A DNA stretch of 64,000 nt. It comes from Pseudomonas fortuita (lineage in GTDB: Bacteria; Pseudomonadota; Gammaproteobacteria; Pseudomonadales; Pseudomonadaceae). This document shows positions 18,065 to 27,490 of this stretch, piece after piece. Numbering within the stretch: position 1 is the first letter of the stretch; each line of letters begins with the position of its first letter. The notes under the pieces are model-generated. The model was not told where the DNA came from. It saw only the letters and a program-made list of their open reading frames with translations, and did no database searches. Made by a program: the position numbers and the translations under genes. Location of the stretch: positions 3,017,501 through 3,081,500 of the forward strand of contig NZ_CP114035.2 in assembly GCF_026898135.2 (NCBI RefSeq). Reading direction: 5' to 3'.

Positions 18065-19052
18065 AGCCGGTCACGGCGTGGGGAACGTAAGGGGCCTGCA
18101 AGCGCGCCACCTCGGTCTCGCTCAGCTGCAGTGACAACGCGCCCAGTGCATCGTCCAGATGGGCGGGCTTCGAGGCCCCGACGATAGGGGCGCTAACGCC
18201 GGTCTTGCCCAGTACCCAGGCCAGCGCAACCTGGGCCATCGGCACACCCCGTTCGCCAGCGATCTGTTCGACGACATCGATCACTCGGCCGTCTTCCACC
18301 TCGGTCTTTTCATAGAACGACTGGCCGGATACATCGCTGCGGGTGCGTGCTGTCTGCTGCCCGTGCGGCCGGGTCAGGCGCCCGCGGGCCATCGGGCTCC
18401 AGGGCATCAGCCCCACCCCCTGGTCCAGGCACAGTGGGATCATCTCGCGCTCTTCCTCGCGGTAGATCAGGTTGAGGTAGTTCTGCATCGACACAAAACG
18501 GCTCCAGCCGTTGCTGGCCGCCACCTGCTGTGCCTTGGCGAACTGCCAGGCGTACATCGATGAAGCACCGATGTAGCGTGCCTTGCCGGCCTTGACCACG
18601 TCATGCAGGGCTTCCATGGTCTCCTCGATGGGGGTGTGGTAGTCCCAGCGGTGGATCTGGTACAGGTCGACGTAGTCGGTACCCAGGCGGGTGAGGCTGG
18701 CGTCGATGCTGGCCATGATCGCCTTGCGCGACAAGCCTTGCTCATTGGGCCGGCTGGCGCCTTCCCACATGTTGGCCGGGAAGAACACCTTGGTGGCGAT
18801 CACGGTTTCTTCGCGGCGGGTGAATGCCTTCAACAGTTTGCCGACGATGATTTCCGAGGTGCCGGCAGAATAGCTGTTGGCAGTGTCGAAGAAGTTGATG
18901 CCTTGCTCTACGGCATGGCGAATGATGGGGCGGCTGGCGGCTTCGCCCAAGGTCCAGGGATGCGTGCCGGCGTCGGGTTCGCCGAAGGTCATGCAGCCCA
19001 GACACAGCCTGGAAATGTCCAGCCCGGTGTTACCCAGCTTTACGTATTGCAT
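18057..19052 (-). CDS. Aldo/keto reductase (YajO-like)
   Basis: 331 residues; AAGGAG 7 nt before the ATG. AKR signatures are present: FFDTANSYSAGTSE with catalytic Asp and Tyr, VIATKVF with the Lys, and VDLYQIHRWD with the His. The C-terminal part binds NADPH (VGASKPAHLDDAL). The opening LGNTGLDISRLCLGCMTFGEPDAG and the insertion WTLGEAASRPII match the YajO subgroup, whose physiological substrate is uncertain. It lies downstream of an MFS gene and a LysR gene on the same strand, with about 100 nt between members. Confidence 0.88.
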   Translation of the reverse strand: MQYVKLGNTGLDISRLCLGCMTFGEPDAGTHPWTLGEAASRPIIRHAVEQGINFFDTANSYSAGTSEIIVGKLLKAFTRREETVIATKVFFPANMWEGASRPNEQGLSRKAIMASIDASLTRLGTDYVDLYQIHRWDYHTPIEETMEALHDVVKAGKARYIGASSMYAWQFAKAQQVAASNGWSRFVSMQNYLNLIYREEEREMIPLCLDQGVGLMPWSPMARGRLTRPHGQQTARTRSDVSGQSFYEKTEVEDGRVIDVVEQIAGERGVPMAQVALAWVLGKTGVSAPIVGASKPAHLDDALGALSLQLSETEVARLQAPYVPHAVTGFK

Positions 19053-19149
19053 CGTTTTCTCCTTCGGGGGGCGTTAGTGATGGGGGGAGACTAACGCTGG
19101 CCCGCCTGCGCGAAAATTCCGCATTAGTGCACGTGCATTACGCAAAAAT

Positions 19150-20001
19150 TCACAAGCGTAGCAGTGGCCGCACCTGTTGCTGAAGGAAGTCGGTAACGGC
19201 CTTGATCCGTGGGGTGGCGCGCACGTCTTCATGGACTGCTTGCCAGATTTCGATGCTCATGGTCTGTTCGGCGCTGCCGGCGTCCTTCAGGCCGTGCTCC
19301 TGCGCCATGAACGCCGGCAGGCAGGCGATGCCGATGCCGCCGGCACAGGCCTGAGCCTGGATGCGCAGGTCATTGCTGCGCAGTGCGAACGGCTGCTGGC
19401 CGGCCTGGCGGTTCAGCCATTGCTGTTGCGGTGAGTTGGCCTGGGATTCGTCGTAACCGATGTAGCGTCGTGCCGCTGCACTGGCCAAGTAGCCGGGCGA
19501 GGCGTACAACCGGTAGTCCAGGTGGCCCAGAAGGCTGGCCACCAGGGTCGGTTCTGTCGGCCTGGCCAGGGTGATGCTGATGTCAGCTTCGCGGCGGGCC
19601 AGAGATGCCTTTGATTTGCTGCCCACCAGCTTCAGGCGCAACCGTGGGTAGCGCTGGTACAGCTCGCCCAGGCGTCGGGCGACGATGCTGCCGAGCAGTG
19701 CCGGTGGTGCCGACAGCACCACCTCGCCTTCCACCGCCTGTTGGCCGGCGCTGGCGAAATGTTCTAGGGCGAAGGAGGACAGGGTCATTTGCTCGGCAAG
19801 TTCGGCAACGCGTCGGCCTTCGTCGGTGAGCACATAGGCGCGGGGGCGCCGGTCAACCAGCTTGAGCTTGAGCGAGGCTTCGAGCGAAGCGATGCGCCGG
19901 GCCACGGTGGCGTGGTCGACGCCCAAGGCCTTGGCGGCGGCGGACAGCGAACCGGCCGAGGTGAAGGCAGAGAAATGACGCAGGTCTTCCCAATCGAACA
20001 T
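19150..20001 (-). CDS. LysR-family transcriptional regulator
   Basis: 283 residues. Winged helix-turn-helix at residues 4-63 (LRHFSAFTSAGSLSAAAKAL, then VDHATVARRIASLEASL), followed by a periplasmic-binding-like effector domain (EGEVVLSAPPALLGSIVARRL). It lies between an MFS efflux-type gene upstream and an aldo/keto reductase downstream, all on the minus strand, so one or both are plausible targets. No strong ribosome site precedes the ATG. Confidence 0.88.
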   Translation of the reverse strand: MFDWEDLRHFSAFTSAGSLSAAAKALGVDHATVARRIASLEASLKLKLVDRRPRAYVLTDEGRRVAELAEQMTLSSFALEHFASAGQQAVEGEVVLSAPPALLGSIVARRLGELYQRYPRLRLKLVGSKSKASLARREADISITLARPTEPTLVASLLGHLDYRLYASPGYLASAAARRYIGYDESQANSPQQQWLNRQAGQQPFALRSNDLRIQAQACAGGIGIACLPAFMAQEHGLKDAGSAEQTMSIEIWQAVHEDVRATPRIKAVTDFLQQQVRPLLRL

Positions 20002-20115
20002 GAAGGGCTCGGCAGTGGCTTGTGTGAAGGGGGTAGGGTAGCGTTTTCGGGGGGCACTGTAGATTGCGGTGGGTTGGAGATTTTGGGGCTGCTTTGCAGC
20101 CCCACGTGGCTGGCC

Positions 20116-21300
20116 TCAGTGGCCGCCTTTCATGCGTCGTGCCACCAGATAGATACCCAGGCCAACCAGCGCAGTCGCCGCGCCGATATAGCCAGTGCTG
20201 GTCCAGCCCATGCCCGCGGTAATCGCCATGCCACCCAGCCATGGCCCCAGCGCATTGGCCAGATTGAACGCTGCATGGTTCGACGCAGCTGCCAGGCTAG
20301 GCGCTTCATGGGCAATGTCCATCAGGCGGATCTGCAATGGCGCTGCCAGTGCGATCATGGTACCCACCAGGCCGATGCCCAACAGCAGGCTCCACAGTGC
20401 CTGGGCGGCAATGGTGAAGAACAGCAGCACGGCGATCGACCACACCAGCACCAGCCCCACGGCGCGGAACTGCAGGCGGTCGAACAGTTTGCCGCCGGCA
20501 ATGTTGCCGACGATGCCGCCCACCCCGAACGCCGCCAGGCCGAACGGAATCCACTGGGGCGATACCTGGGTCACCTGCAGCATGGTCGGCGCCAGGTAGC
20601 TGAATACCGTAAACATGCCGGCAAAGCCGATCGACGCGATGGCCAGCGCCATCCACACCTGCGGGAGGGTAAAGGCTTGCAGTTCCTTGCGTGGGTCGCT
20701 GCGCACTTCGTCGTGGCGCTGGGGCACAAAGCGCCATACCAGGGCGATGGTGCACAGCGCGATGGCGCCAACCAGCACGAACGCTGAACGCCAGCCAAAG
20801 TACTGGCCCAGATACGTGGCTAGCGGGTTGCCCAGCAGCATGGCCAAGGTCAGGCCCATCATCACCCGTGCAACGGCACCCGCTCGGTGGTCCTTGGCCA
20901 CCATGCTGGATGCCACCACTGCGGCAATGCCGAAGTAGGCGCCGTGGGGCAGGCCGCTGATAAAACGGAAGGCAACCAGGCTGCTGAACGAAGGGGCGAA
21001 AGCGGTAGCCAGGTTGCCAAGGGCGTACAGTGCCATCAGCAGCAGCAACATGTGCTTGCGCAGCAGCCGCGCACCCAGAATCGCGAGTGTCGGGGCGCCA
21101 ACCATCACCCCCAGTGCGTAGGCACTGATGGCATGCCCCACCTGGGGCTCACTCAATTGCAGGTTGTTGGCAATGTCGGGCATCAGGCCCATGATGGCGA
21201 ATTCGCCGGTGCCGATGGCAAAGCTGCCCAGCGCCATGGCGGCTTCCATCTTCGCGACGGTGCCTTTACCGGGGAGAGGGGGTATTTGCGGAACTGACAT
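20116..21300 (-). CDS. MFS transporter, DHA1 (AraJ/sugar-efflux-like) family
   Basis: 394 residues with twelve predicted membrane segments. The opening ALGSFAIGTGEFAIMGLMPDIA and the RFISGLPHGAYFGIAAVVAS segment are typical of DHA1 transporters of the AraJ / YdhP type, which export sugars or drugs. The ATG at 21300 has AAGGG 6 nt upstream. The ORF is complete. The cargo cannot be read from the sequence. Confidence 0.88.
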   Translation of the reverse strand: MSVPQIPPLPGKGTVAKMEAAMALGSFAIGTGEFAIMGLMPDIANNLQLSEPQVGHAISAYALGVMVGAPTLAILGARLLRKHMLLLLMALYALGNLATAFAPSFSSLVAFRFISGLPHGAYFGIAAVVASSMVAKDHRAGAVARVMMGLTLAMLLGNPLATYLGQYFGWRSAFVLVGAIALCTIALVWRFVPQRHDEVRSDPRKELQAFTLPQVWMALAIASIGFAGMFTVFSYLAPTMLQVTQVSPQWIPFGLAAFGVGGIVGNIAGGKLFDRLQFRAVGLVLVWSIAVLLFFTIAAQALWSLLLGIGLVGTMIALAAPLQIRLMDIAHEAPSLAAASNHAAFNLANALGPWLGGMAITAGMGWTSTGYIGAATALVGLGIYLVARRMKGGH

Positions 21301-21418
21301 CTGTATCCCTTTTGAAACATGCTGAAACGTTCAAGGCGGGATCATAGTCAATATTTGCCGGCAACGTCGAGGAACCTGAGCAGCTTGTGGGGGCATCGGC
21401 GGCCTGGCTGGGGAGCGT

Positions 21419-21889
21419 TTAAACGGTCAGCTTCTTGCTGAACTTGGTTTCCATGACAATGTGCGAAGCCGTGTGCGTAACCCCCTTGATCATGTTGATG
21501 CGGGTCAGCTCGGCATTGAGCTCGCCCAGCGTATGGGTGGTCAGGTGGATAATGAAGTCCATCTCGCCCGACACCGCATACACCGCCTGCACCGCGTCCA
21601 TTTTGCGCAGGGTGGTCATCACATCGGTGTAGCTCTTGTTGCTGCACGAGGTCATGGTGAAGCAGTTGATCACCTGCTGCAGCTTGTCTTGGTCGATGCG
21701 CACACTGTAGCCGGTGATCACCCCGGCGTTTTCCAGGCGGTTGATGCGCTCCTGTACCGCCGAGCGAGACACGCCCAGCTTGCGCGCCAGCGAGGCGGTG
21801 GGCTCACGGGCGTTGGCCTGCAGCAGCCCGAGCAATTGCCGGTCCTTCTCAGTCAGTTTGAACAGCGCGCCGGGTGGGAGGGCGTCCAT
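21419..21889 (-). CDS. Lrp/AsnC-family transcriptional regulator
   Basis: 156 residues from the ATG at 21889, which has AGGA 6 nt upstream. The N-terminal HTH is LTEKDRQLLGLLQANAREPT through GVSRSAVQERINRLENAGVI, and the C-terminal RAM ligand domain includes AVYAVSGEMDFIIHLTTHT. It is 20 nt downstream of an FAD oxidoreductase and the last gene of an ABC transporter operon, which suggests control of uptake and oxidation of an amino acid or amine. Confidence 0.9.
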   Translation of the reverse strand: MDALPPGALFKLTEKDRQLLGLLQANAREPTASLARKLGVSRSAVQERINRLENAGVITGYSVRIDQDKLQQVINCFTMTSCSNKSYTDVMTTLRKMDAVQAVYAVSGEMDFIIHLTTHTLGELNAELTRINMIKGVTHTASHIVMETKFSKKLTV

Positions 21890-21909
21890 GGTGGTTCCTG
21901 GTGTTTGTT

Positions 21910-23205
21910 CTAGTTGTGGTACTGCGCGCGGGCTTCCTGGAACCTGTCCATCAGCTTCAGCCCGGCATACACCGTTTGCGCCGCAGCGGGTCCGAACGGC
22001 CCGCCATTCCATTCCAGGCCATAGGCGTCGAACAGGCGGTAGCGGTCGGTTTCGCCACAGATTGCTTCGCTGACAACCCGGGCGCCCACAGGTGCGGTGT
22101 TCATACCATGGCCCCCAAATGAAGTACAAGCCCACAGCCCTGGACCGAGGGGGCCGATGTGCGGCATTTTGTGGCGGGCGTAACCCATCAGCCCGGACCA
22201 GGCCTTGGCGATTTTCAAACCCTGCAACTGTGGATACACGCTGAGGATGTCACGGGTCAGCAACTGACCCAGGCGCTGTTCGTCCTGCAGGTTGCGCGTG
22301 GTGATATGGCCGCCCCACAGCAGGCGGTCACCCTCGACGATGCGGTAGTAGTCGGAGGCGCGGCGGTTGTCGCCGACTGCGTCCGTGGTACGTACTACGT
22401 CACGCAGGCGCTCACCCAGGTGTTCGGTCAGCACCACATAAGTGGCAATCGGCAGGAACGCCCGGCGCAGCTGGCCGAACTCCGGGCCGCCGTAGCCACC
22501 GCAGCAGTACACCACATCGGCACAGGTCACCGCGCCGTCGGCGGTGATCACGCGATGACTGCCGGCTCTGCGCTCTACCCGCAGCATCGGCGACTGTTCG
22601 TGGATGCGACCACCGGCCAGCTCGACCAGCTCGGCCAGGCCCAGGCAGTAGTTCAGTGGGTGGAAGTGAAAACCATGGCTGTCCCGCAACCCCTGGAAGT
22701 AGCGGTCGGTGTTCAGACGGCTGCGCAGTGCCTGTGTGTCCAGGTATTCCAGGTTGAAATCGAAGTCGCGGGCCATACGGTCGCGGGTGCGCTGCAGGTT
22801 GTCGGCGTCGTCGTAGCGCACCACGCTCAGCTTGCCGGTGGTGGCGGCGCAGCCTGGCAACTGGTGGCGGGCGATGGTGTCGCGGACGATATCGACGCCC
22901 TCCAGCGATAGCCGGAACAAGGCGGCGGCGGTCTGCTTGCCGCAACGCCGCTCGATCGCCGACAGCCCCTCGGACCACCCCTGCAACACAAAGCCGCCAT
23001 TGCGCCCAGAGGCGCCCCATGCCACCCGTGCCGCCTCCAGCAACACCACCGAGCGCCCACGCGCCAGCAGCTCGCGGGCCACGCTCAGGCCTGCCAGGCC
23101 GCCGCCAATCACGCATGCATCTGCCCGGGTCTCACCGGTCAACCCGGCTCGCTGGGGGGCAGGGCGCATGGTCCCGGTATAGTAGTTGTTGCTGTAGCTG
23201 GCCAT
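21910..23205 (-). CDS. FAD-dependent oxidoreductase (DAO/PuuB-like amine oxidase)
   Basis: 431 residues from the ATG at 23205; AAGGA lies about 11 nt upstream, while ATGs at 23217 and 23250 are in frame but badly spaced. The N-terminal dinucleotide motif is ACVIGGGLAGLSVARELLARG, followed by GASGRNGGFVLQGW. The C-terminal FAD motif is GLWACTSFGGHGMNTAP. The start SNNYYTGTM is typical of PuuB / OrdL-type enzymes that oxidise putrescine conjugates or N-methyl amino acids. It lies between an ABC substrate-binding gene and an Lrp regulator on one strand. The actual substrate is not determined by the sequence. Confidence 0.85.
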   Translation of the reverse strand: MASYSNNYYTGTMRPAPQRAGLTGETRADACVIGGGLAGLSVARELLARGRSVVLLEAARVAWGASGRNGGFVLQGWSEGLSAIERRCGKQTAAALFRLSLEGVDIVRDTIARHQLPGCAATTGKLSVVRYDDADNLQRTRDRMARDFDFNLEYLDTQALRSRLNTDRYFQGLRDSHGFHFHPLNYCLGLAELVELAGGRIHEQSPMLRVERRAGSHRVITADGAVTCADVVYCCGGYGGPEFGQLRRAFLPIATYVVLTEHLGERLRDVVRTTDAVGDNRRASDYYRIVEGDRLLWGGHITTRNLQDEQRLGQLLTRDILSVYPQLQGLKIAKAWSGLMGYARHKMPHIGPLGPGLWACTSFGGHGMNTAPVGARVVSEAICGETDRYRLFDAYGLEWNGGPFGPAAAQTVYAGLKLMDRFQEARAQYHN

Positions 23206-23302
23206 CGGCTGGGTCATCCTTTTACGGGGCGCTGCAGGTTTTGCGGGCATGGGGGGGCCGTACGCCCTTCAAGTCAAGGGCGCAGGCTTGCGGGTAATGG
23301 CG

Positions 23303-24142
23303 TTACTGCACTTGTGTAAGGTCGGCGCCGTACCATTTTTCCGACAGCTGTTTCAGCGTGCCGTCGGCCTTCATGTCGTCGATGGCCTTGGCCAGTTCAG
23401 CGTTGAAGGCGTCGTCGCCCTTGTCGGTGGCGATGGCCAGGGGCTCGTAGTAGGCGGGCTTGCCCTGCACCGGGGCAACCGGGTAACCGGCCTTGATCGC
23501 GCCCATGATGGTTGGCAGTGCAGACAGGGTGGCATCCAGGCGGGTGCCGTTGCCTATGCGCAGGTCGTCCAGCGGGCCCATGCTGTCGCCGTAGGTTTGC
23601 ACGTTGCCCGGCTCCACGCTGTAGCTGAACGCGGGCACGTCCGCGGCGTCGATTTTCAGCCGACGGTTGATATAGTCCTCGGACGTGGTGCCAGCTTCAA
23701 CGCCGATGGTCTTGCCATTGAGGTCGGCCGCGCTGGCGCCGGCGGCGTCCTTGTGCACCGCGAACACATACGGGGTGTAGTAGTAAATGGCCGGAAAGTC
23801 GAGCACCCGCCCCCGCTCGGTGGTGGGGGTCATCGAGCCGACTGACAGGTCCCAGCGGCTTGCCCAGCGCCCCGCGGTGATGATGCCGTATTCCGGGGTG
23901 ACAAACGCCACCTTGGCGCCCAGGCGCTTGCCAATCTCGTTGGCCACATCAATGTCGAAGCCCTTGAGGGTGTTGTCCTCGCCAAGAAATGACTGCGGTG
24001 GCCAGTTGGCGGCTGTGGCCACTTTCATGACCTTGCTCTGGTGGATACGATCGAGCGTGGCGCCGGCCCACGCGGCGCCTGTCATCAAGGTCAGGCAGCC
24101 GGCAACGGCGGTAAGGGCAAACAAGCGAGCGACTGGGTTCAT
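23303..24142 (-). CDS. ABC transporter substrate-binding protein (family 3, amino acid type)
   Basis: 279 residues with a Sec signal (hydrophobic residues 8-26, cleavage near AWA-GAT). It is an SBP family 3 protein: KVMKVATAANWPPQSFLGED, then GFDIDVANEIGKRLGAKVAF, and WDLSVGSMTPTTERGRVLDF. GGAG lies 9 nt before the start. It is the periplasmic receptor of the importer encoded just upstream (ATPase and permease) and is followed by the FAD oxidoreductase probably acting on the same substrate. Confidence 0.9.
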   Translation of the reverse strand: MNPVARLFALTAVAGCLTLMTGAAWAGATLDRIHQSKVMKVATAANWPPQSFLGEDNTLKGFDIDVANEIGKRLGAKVAFVTPEYGIITAGRWASRWDLSVGSMTPTTERGRVLDFPAIYYYTPYVFAVHKDAAGASAADLNGKTIGVEAGTTSEDYINRRLKIDAADVPAFSYSVEPGNVQTYGDSMGPLDDLRIGNGTRLDATLSALPTIMGAIKAGYPVAPVQGKPAYYEPLAIATDKGDDAFNAELAKAIDDMKADGTLKQLSEKWYGADLTQVQ

Positions 24143-24202
24143 ACGGAAAGTCTCCGGGCATGCAATTGTTGTTGTGGTATTGGCACAGCGGTAGACACAG
24201 GC

Positions 24203-24967
24203 TCAGTGGCTGAGGATTTGCGAGAGAAACTCCCTGGCGCGCGCATGGCCAGGGTTGTCGAAGAACGCGTCGGGCCGGCCTTGTTCGATTACCTGGCCTT
24301 GGTCCATGAAGATGATGCGGTCGGCCACCCGGCGGGCGAAGCCCATTTCGTGGGTAACGCAAAGCATGGTGATGCCGTCCTTGGCCAGCTCGCCCATTAC
24401 GTCGAGCACCTCTTTGACCATTTCCGGGTCCAACGCCGAGGTCGGTTCGTCGAACAGCATGATGCGCGGCTTCATGCACAGCGCACGAGCAATGGCCACA
24501 CGTTGTTGCTGGCCGCCGGAAAGCTGCCCGGGGAACTTGTCGGCCTGGCTGGCGATACGCACCCGGTGCAGATACTCCAGCGCCAGGGCGCGGGCCTCTG
24601 GCGCGCTGAGCTTGCTGACCAGGCGCGGGCCGAGCATCAGGTTTTCCAGCACGGTCAGGTGCGGGAACAGGTTGAACTGCTGGAACACCATGCCCACCTG
24701 GCGACGGATGGCGGCGACGCTTGCCGCATCACGGTTCAGTGGGTTGCCGGCGATTTGCACCTGACCTTTCTGGAAGTCTTCCAGCAGGTTCAGGCACCGG
24801 ATCAACGTGGATTTGCCCGAGCCGGAAGGCCCACAGACCACCACGATTTCGCCGCTGGCGATCTCCAGGTCAATGCCCTTGAGCACATGAAACTCGCCGT
24901 ACCATTTCTGCAAGCCGCGAATTGACACGGCGGCCTGGCCGGCAGCGGGGGTAAAAGGCTGGTTCAT
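24203..24967 (-). CDS. Amino acid ABC transporter ATP-binding protein
   Basis: 254 residues. Walker [10 protein letters not shown] loop in VGMVFQQFNLFPHL, signature [15 protein letters not shown], Walker B IMLFDEPTSALD and the switch histidine in CVTHEMGF. This is the GlnQ/HisP-type polar amino acid importer subfamily. It lies 15 nt after the permease gene, with GAGGAACC before the ATG. Confidence 0.93.
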   Translation of the reverse strand: MNQPFTPAAGQAAVSIRGLQKWYGEFHVLKGIDLEIASGEIVVVCGPSGSGKSTLIRCLNLLEDFQKGQVQIAGNPLNRDAASVAAIRRQVGMVFQQFNLFPHLTVLENLMLGPRLVSKLSAPEARALALEYLHRVRIASQADKFPGQLSGGQQQRVAIARALCMKPRIMLFDEPTSALDPEMVKEVLDVMGELAKDGITMLCVTHEMGFARRVADRIIFMDQGQVIEQGRPDAFFDNPGHARAREFLSQILSH

Positions 24968-24982
24968 CAGGGGGTTCCTCGA

Positions 24983-25948
24983 TCAACGGTGGGCGCGGTC
25001 GAAACGTTTTTCCAGGCGCGATTGCACGGTTTCGAGCAGGATCGACAGCACCCAGTACAAGACGGCAGCGGTGATCAGCATTTCCAAGTGGCGGAACTCC
25101 GCACGGCCCTGGGTGCGGGCGAGGAACATCAGCTCCCATACACCGATCACTGACACCAGCGAGCTGTCTTTGAGCATGGAGATGAACTGGTTGCCGGTAG
25201 GTGGAATGATCAGCCGCATCGACTGCGGCAGGATCACCCGGGTCATGGCCTGGAAGGGCGTCAGGCCGATCGCCCGCGACGCTTCCCATTGCCCGCGCGG
25301 GATGCTGCTGATACCGGCGCGGAAGATTTCCGTCATGTAAGCGCCGTAGCACAGCGACAACGCCAGGATGCCTGCCGGCACGGCGCCCACCACATAGCCG
25401 AGCTGGGGGATGCCGAGGTAGATCAGGTAGATCTGGATCAGTAGCGGCACACCGCGGAAGAACGAGGTGTAGAAGCTGGCAATGGCGATGGCGAAACCGT
25501 TGGACGACAGCCGGGCAGTAGCCCCCAGCAGCGCCAGAACAAAGGCGATGGCGATGGAGAGGGTGGACACGTAGACGGTGGTGAACACCCCTTGGGTGAT
25601 CATGAAGCCGACCTTGCTGGCGATGAAACTGTAAGACAGGTCGAAGGTGTCGAAGAACAGCAGGAACAGCAGCAACAGCTCACACCAGACCGTTATCACC
25701 TGGGCCCGTAACGGAAAACGGCCAAGGATGAACAGGTTCAGTACCAGGGTCACCGCCAAGGTGCCGGCCACTGCGGCGTTACGCAGCAGCGGTGCCTGCA
25801 GGTCGAGTACGATCGGGCCCATCAGCCGGGCGAGGCTACCGTCACCCACGCCACAGAGCAGGGCGGTGGCGAATATCACAGCGGCGACCAAACCCATGAA
25901 TGCCGGTTTATCGGTCGCACGCGGTTTGACGATGTGGTCTCTGTACAT
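24983..25948 (-). CDS. Amino acid ABC transporter permease
   Basis: 321 residues from the ATG at 25948; GAGG about 9 nt upstream decides this start over the much longer reading frame that extends beyond. Three or four extra N-terminal membrane segments (about 18-110) precede the standard HisM/GlnP-type permease core. The core holds the EAA loop, GISSIPRGQWEASRAIGLTPFQ, which contacts the ATPase. It is the first gene of a five-gene operon (permease, ATPase, binding protein, FAD oxidoreductase, Lrp). The long N-terminal extension is common for single-permease systems. Confidence 0.9.
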   Translation of the reverse strand: MYRDHIVKPRATDKPAFMGLVAAVIFATALLCGVGDGSLARLMGPIVLDLQAPLLRNAAVAGTLAVTLVLNLFILGRFPLRAQVITVWCELLLLFLLFFDTFDLSYSFIASKVGFMITQGVFTTVYVSTLSIAIAFVLALLGATARLSSNGFAIAIASFYTSFFRGVPLLIQIYLIYLGIPQLGYVVGAVPAGILALSLCYGAYMTEIFRAGISSIPRGQWEASRAIGLTPFQAMTRVILPQSMRLIIPPTGNQFISMLKDSSLVSVIGVWELMFLARTQGRAEFRHLEMLITAAVLYWVLSILLETVQSRLEKRFDRAHR

Positions 25949-26277
25949 GGGGTCGTGCCTCACGGAGCTGGGCTCGTTTGTTGTTGTGGGGTCATTGTAG
26001 GGAGGCGAAGCGCAGGCAAGAACCTGTGGAATCGCAACAAATATCAAATTTGTTTTGGCAATTACGGAGGTTGCACCCTGACATCTGCCAGTGAATGCCC
26101 ACCAGATTGCTACCGGGCCACAAGCGTGCGTACAAATGTACTCCACCCGTTTTTTAAGCTGTCTACTGCGCGCATAACTGAAATGCCGGGATGTTGTGGC
26201 AAGCCATACGCCTGCTCTTTTAGACTGCCACCTGCGTGCGCCGACATCCGGCCCGCTTGGTGGATAAGGCTGCTGTC
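25949..26277. promoter_or_regulatory. Divergent intergenic region with an AT-rich inverted repeat
   Basis: 329 bp between the ABC operon (minus) and the MFS gene (plus). It is visibly richer in A and T than the flanks. An inverted repeat AACAAA / TTTGTT (26036-26041 and 26049-26054) and the short palindrome TACAAATGTA at 26131 are possible regulator sites; Lrp proteins prefer such sequence. I see no gene or RNA here. Confidence 0.4.
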
Positions 26278-27453
26278 GTGAATGCTGGCGTACGTTTTCC
26301 CGGGCCCTTGGGTATTTTCTGGCTGGGCCTGCTGCAAATCCTGGTGTGGGGTGGTTCGTTCTTCCTCCTGGCGGTGATGGGCAAGCCAATCCTGCACGAG
26401 ACCGGCTGGGACAGCGGCTGGGTGTATGGGGCGCTGTCGCTGGCCCTGATGGTGTCGGCGTTGTTGGCGCCGCTGTCCAGCCGCCTGGTGGCGCGCTATG
26501 GCGGGCGCTGGCAACTGGCCGCCAGCGGCGCGGTAGTGGGGCTGGGCTTGCTGGTGGTTGCCAACTGCCACAGCCTGCAGGTATTCCTGCTGGCCTGGGT
26601 GATCATTGGCGCGGGGATGGCAATGGGGCTTTACGAAGCACTATTTGCCACCCTCGGTGCCCTGTATGCCGAACGGGCGGGACGGGCGATTACGGGCATC
26701 ACCCTGATTTCAGGGTTTGCCACTACCGTGACCTGGCCGGTACTCGCCCTCGCCATCGAGCAACTGGGCTGGCGCACGGCCTGCATGGCTTATGCGTTGG
26801 TGCTGATCGTTGCCGTGGCGCCGCTGTACCTCTGGGTGTTGCCGGCAGGCCAGCCCCGGCAGAAGGCCCAGAGCATGACGGCGGTGGCAGATCAGCCCGT
26901 GCACCGCCGCCTTTACTGGCTGCTGACCGCAATCTTCGCCATTGGCGCGATCATCATGACTGCCGTTTCAGTGCAACTGGTGGCGGTCCTGCAGGGCCAG
27001 GGCCATTCGCTGGCGGCTGCCATTGGCCTGAGTGCCTTGCTTGGGCCAAGTCAAGTGGCCTCGCGGGTGCTGCAGATCATCGCCGGCAAGCGCCACCCGA
27101 TATGGACTGCGCTGGTATCATCAGTGCTGGTTGCTGTAGGTCTGACGCTGGTGGCCGTGGCGCCGGGGATGACCGCGCTGGGCCTGCTGCTGTATGGCTG
27201 TGGCAATGGTCTGCGCGCCATTGTCAGGGGGCTGCTGCCGCTGGCCCTGATGCCGCCTGCCCAGTATGTTGCGCTGATGGGCAAGATGTCGCGCCCATCA
27301 TTGATTGGCCAGGCACTGACGCCCTTGGTGGGCGGTTATCTGTTCCAGCACTTCGGCGCGACGGGGGTACTGGCAACGCTCTCGGCCCTGGCATTGACCA
27401 GTGTCGTGCTGGTGTTGCTGGTGGTGCATGGCCTCCCGCGGCAAACGGCGTGA
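26278..27453 (+). CDS. MFS transporter
   Basis: 391 residues from the GTG at 26278, chosen because ATAAGG ends 9 nt upstream. Twelve membrane segments. It resembles the CynX/OFA-like MFS group: GIFWLGLLQILVWGGSFFLL, then GLYEALFATLGALYAERAGR, then GPSQVASRVLQIIAGKR. The substrate is unknown. A hydrolase gene begins 37 nt downstream and is probably co-transcribed. Confidence 0.85.
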   Translation: MNAGVRFPGPLGIFWLGLLQILVWGGSFFLLAVMGKPILHETGWDSGWVYGALSLALMVSALLAPLSSRLVARYGGRWQLAASGAVVGLGLLVVANCHSLQVFLLAWVIIGAGMAMGLYEALFATLGALYAERAGRAITGITLISGFATTVTWPVLALAIEQLGWRTACMAYALVLIVAVAPLYLWVLPAGQPRQKAQSMTAVADQPVHRRLYWLLTAIFAIGAIIMTAVSVQLVAVLQGQGHSLAAAIGLSALLGPSQVASRVLQIIAGKRHPIWTALVSSVLVAVGLTLVAVAPGMTALGLLLYGCGNGLRAIVRGLLPLALMPPAQYVALMGKMSRPSLIGQALTPLVGGYLFQHFGATGVLATLSALALTSVVLVLLVVHGLPRQTA

Positions 27454-27490
27454 TCAGGCGCCACTCATTTGGCTAGCAAGGACGAAAACG

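Noticed and set aside
24983..26389. 468-residue version of the ABC permease
   Set aside because: The extra N-terminal part has no homology and runs through the promoter region; the ribosome site supports the start at 25948.
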